Shown here: positions 61,601 to 64,000 of the stretch, in pieces | Layout of the letters: every line of letters begins with the position of its first letter | Numbering within the stretch: position 1 is the stretch's first letter | Assembly (NCBI GenBank): GCA_026928255.1 | Contig: JAIXKJ010000008.1 | Coordinates: forward strand, 845,298-909,297 | Direction of reading: 5' to 3' | Length of the DNA stretch: 64,000 nucleotides | Source: Anaerolineales bacterium | Lineage (GTDB): Bacteria > Chloroflexota > Anaerolineae > Anaerolineales > Villigracilaceae | Program-made: the position numbers and the translations under genes | Notes under the pieces: generated by a model | Told to the model about the DNA's origin: nothing | Databases searched by the model: none | What the model saw: only the letters and a program-made list of their open reading frames with translations

Positions 61601-63163
61601 ATGGATTTACCCCTTATCTAAATCTACGACACCACCCTGCGCGATGGAACGCAATCCGAAGGCTTCAACCTTTCGGCGAATGATAAAGTCCGCATCGCGC
61701 AAAAACTGGACGAAATCGGCGTGGCGTTCATCGAAGGCGGCTGGCCCGGCTCGAATCCCAAAGACGTGGAATTCTTCGAGCGCGCGCGCGACATGCAATG
61801 GAAACACGCCACCGTCGCCGCCTTCGGCTCGACCTGCCGCGTCAAAGGCGGACCCGAAGACGACGCCAACATCAAAGCCCTGCTCGATTCGCACACGTCG
61901 GTCTGCACGATTTTTGGCAAAACGTCCACACTGCATGTGCGCGAAGTGCTGCAAACCACGCATGAGGACAACCTACGCATCATCGAAGATTCCGTCGCTT
62001 ACCTGAAAGCCAACGGCAAGCGCGTCATCTACGACGCGGAACACTTCTTCGACGGCTACAAATTGGACGCCGCCTACGCGCTCGAAACCTTGCGCGCCGC
62101 CATTCGCGGCGGAGCGGAGACGGTCGTCCTCTGCGACACCAACGGCGGGACTCTCCCCTGGGAGTTGGAGCGCATCATCCGCGAGTTCAAAGCGCAGATT
62201 ACGCATCCGTTCGGGGCGCACACGCACAACGATTCGGAATGCGCCGTCGTCAATTCGTTGATCGCCGTGCGCGAAGGCGCGATCCAAGTGCAGGGGACGA
62301 TTAACGGCGTCGGCGAGCGCTGCGGAAACGCCAACCTGATTTCCATCATCGCAGACCTTGAATTGAAGATGAGTCATCCATGTTTGCCCGCTGGCAACTT
62401 GACGCAACTCTACGACCTGTCGCATTTCGTCGCCGAAGTCGCCAACCTCACGCCCGACGAGCATTTGCCCTTCGTCGGCAAGTCCGCCTTCGCGCACAAA
62501 GGCGGCGTGCACGTCGCCGCGATTCGCCGCTCGCCGCAATCTTATCAACACGTCGAGCCTGAATTGATTGGAAACGAAATGCGCGTCGTCGTCTCCGATT
62601 TATCGGGGCGCGGAAATTTGCTTAGCAAAGCGGAAGAACACGGCGTGGAAGTCGAAGGCGCGGAAGTCGTGCCTGTGCTCAACGAAATCAAAGAGTTGGA
62701 AGCGCGCGGCTTTTCCTTCGAGGCGGCGGAAGCGTCGGTGGCGATGATGTTAAAGCGCCAAGAACACGGTTACAAGCCGCCCTTCGAGTTGATTGATTTC
62801 GCCGTCAACGTCGAGCATCGGCAGGGGCGCGGCGTCTTCGCCGAGGCGACGGTCAAGGTGCGCGTGCAGGGCGAAATCTTGCACACCGCCGCCGAAGGCA
62901 ACGGACCCGTCAACGCGCTGGACATCGCCTTGCGAAAAGCGCTGAGCGGCTATTACCCGCAAATCAACCATTTCGCCTTGTCCGATTACAAAGTCCGTAT
63001 TTTGGATTCGGATCACGGCACAGAAGCCATTACCCGCGTGTTGATTGACACGCGCAACACGACCTCGCGTTGGAGCACCGTCGGCGCGGGGACGAACATC
63101 ATCGAAGCCTCATGGCGCGCCCTCGCCGATTCGGTCGAGTACGGGTTGATGGTGGCGCATTAG
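61601..63163 (+). CDS. cimA: citramalate synthase CimA with in-frame stop at codon 7
   Basis: Frame of 520 residues counted from ATG 61601 (ribosome site GAGAGG). Codons 1-6 read MDLPLI, codon 7 is TAA (61619-61621), then IYDTTLRDGTQSEGF, exactly the expected LeuA/CimA start. Homologues usually have a Lys here, so AAA to TAA is the simplest change. Later motifs (THNDSECAVVNS, NGVGERCGNANL, C-terminal regulatory domain) are intact. The only downstream start of note is GTG 61721, which would lose the DTTLRDG metal site. It makes citramalate from pyruvate and acetyl-CoA for isoleucine. Mutation, assembly error or recoding remain open. Confidence 0.85.
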
Positions 63164-63168
63164 TTTTA

Positions 63169-63278
63169 GACGGAGGACGGAAGACAGAGGACAGAGGACG
63201 GAAGCCTATCGGCTCGCTCCCTTATCCTTCGTCCGTAGTCCCTAGTCCTTCGTCCCTCGTCCTTCATCCTTTATCAAA
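63169..63278. repeat. GGACGGAAGAC / CCTTCGTCC paired repeat
   Basis: GACGGAGGACGGAAGACAGA units followed, after a short spacer, by the inverse-sense CCTTCGTCCGTAGTCCC units. An imperfect long hairpin between cimA and leuB. Same family as the inserts in mutS2. Confidence 0.8.
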
Positions 63279-63289
63279 TTGGAGTCCCC

Positions 63290-64000
63290 TTGGAATTCAA
63301 AATCACCTTACTGCCAGGCGACGGCATCGGTCCCGAAGTGATCGGCGAAGCCGTGCGCGTGCTGGAATCAATCGCAAGCAAATATCGCCATTCCTTTCAT
63401 TTTCAAGAACGCCTGATGGGCGGCTGTTCGATTGACAAATTCGGCTCGTCGCTGACCGACGAAACCCTCGCCGATTGCGTCGCCTCGGACGCGGTTCTGC
63501 TCGGCGCGGTTGGCGGACCGAAATGGGACGACCCCCGCGCCAAAGACCGTCCCGAACGCGGCTTGCTCGCGTTGCGTAAAGGGTTAAAAGTTTTCGCCAA
63601 TTTGCGCCCTGTCAAAGTCCACCCCGCGCTGGCGGACGGCTCGCCGCTCAAAGCGGAGAAACTCGCGGGCGTGGACATGCTCGTCCTGCGCGAGTTGACG
63701 GGCGGCTTGTACTTCGGCTTCCCCAAAGGGCGCGACGTCAAAGACGGGCGCGAACGCGCGGTGGACACGCTCGAATATTACGATTACGAAATCCGCCGCA
63801 TCGTGGAGTTGGCGTTCAAACTGGCGCGCGGGCGCAAGAAAAAAGTCTCGTCGGTGGACAAAGCCAACGTGCTGGAATCGTCGCGTTTGTGGCGGCAGAT
63901 TGCGGTCGAAGTCGGCGAAAAAAATCCCGACATAGAATTGGAACACATCCTCGTGGACACCGCCGCCATGCGCCTCATCTCTGCGCCCGCGCAACTGGAC
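63290..64000 (+). CDS. leuB: 3-isopropylmalate dehydrogenase, partial (3' end outside window)
   Basis: First 237 residues, running off the right edge. TTG start at 63290 after GGAG with 5 nt spacing. ITLLPGDGIGPEV start, LLGAVGGPKWDDP and LRELTGGLYFG are diagnostic of LeuB; the Lys in SSVDKANVLE is present. It oxidises 3-isopropylmalate, and probably 3-methylmalate from the citramalate route. Last visible gene of the operon. Confidence 0.95.
   Translation, partial: MEFKITLLPGDGIGPEVIGEAVRVLESIASKYRHSFHFQERLMGGCSIDKFGSSLTDETLADCVASDAVLLGAVGGPKWDDPRAKDRPERGLLALRKGLKVFANLRPVKVHPALADGSPLKAEKLAGVDMLVLRELTGGLYFGFPKGRDVKDGRERAVDTLEYYDYEIRRIVELAFKLARGRKKKVSSVDKANVLESSRLWRQIAVEVGEKNPDIELEHILVDTAAMRLISAPAQLD

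Noticed and set aside
61721..63163. cimA starting at GTG 61721
   Set aside because: It would remove the DTTLRDG catalytic segment that is perfectly preserved just upstream in the same frame.

Overview
The window reads as a chromosome segment of a Chloroflexota bacterium, most likely class Anaerolineae. This is an inference from protein style: many lipoproteins with Thr/Pro-rich linkers after the lipobox, a copper nitrite reductase fused to a cytochrome c, and a citramalate route to isoleucine. No 16S rRNA gene is present. Genes are dense, both strands are used, and many starts form ATGA overlaps. At least nine genes have a -10 hexamer exactly 6 nt before the ATG and two more have one at 7 nt, which points to leaderless mRNAs.

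Layout. 1-2.4 kb (minus): a truncated membrane protein, a UbiA prenyltransferase and a RarD-type permease. 2.45-5.75 kb (minus): a copper operon csoR-copZ-copA. 5.8-8.6 kb (plus): a Crp/Fnr regulator, a DUF1858-like protein and a multidomain nirK, with an FNR-geometry dyad before the last two. 8.6-21.7 kb: mixed housekeeping genes (galE, rnhB, hydantoinase, Sua5/TsaC, two acyltransferases, a thiolase), several orphan lipoproteins, and a tRNA-Pro whose 3' end is repeated in tandem downstream. 21.8-23.5 kb: a structured leader RNA with a terminator, followed by two secreted-protein genes of unusual base composition. 23.5-36 kb: aminotransferase, sulfotransferase, pyrB, deoxynucleoside kinase, a three-gene glycan cluster, an HAD/PH pair and mutS2. 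37-43.5 kb: an acyl-CoA carboxylase operon of methylcrotonyl-CoA carboxylase type with MaoC hydratase and CitE-like lyase. 44.6-51.4 kb: a PD-(D/E)xK-like protein, an amidase and three L,D-transpeptidases. 52.2-64 kb: the branched-chain amino acid operon ilvD-ilvB-ilvN-ilvC-leuA-leuC-leuD-cimA-leuB, preceded by a Leu/Ile/Val-rich leader peptide and attenuator.

How the genes work together. CsoR, CopZ and CopA would handle copper next to a copper enzyme that reduces nitrite to NO, under a Cys-free Crp/Fnr protein that could sense NO or redox state. The final operon contains the genes to make valine, leucine and, through citramalate, isoleucine (the transaminase is not in the window), and its leader looks like ribosome-stalling attenuation. 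cimA carries an in-frame stop at codon 7.

The most unusual pattern is several families of short degenerate repeats. They sit between genes, at nearly every junction of the ilv-leu operon, and also in frame inside coding regions at domain linkers or surface loops (a glycosyltransferase, MutS2 three times, biotin carboxylase, the biotin carrier protein). Together with the tRNA-tail array and the unclassified leader RNA, these are the best candidates for something undescribed.
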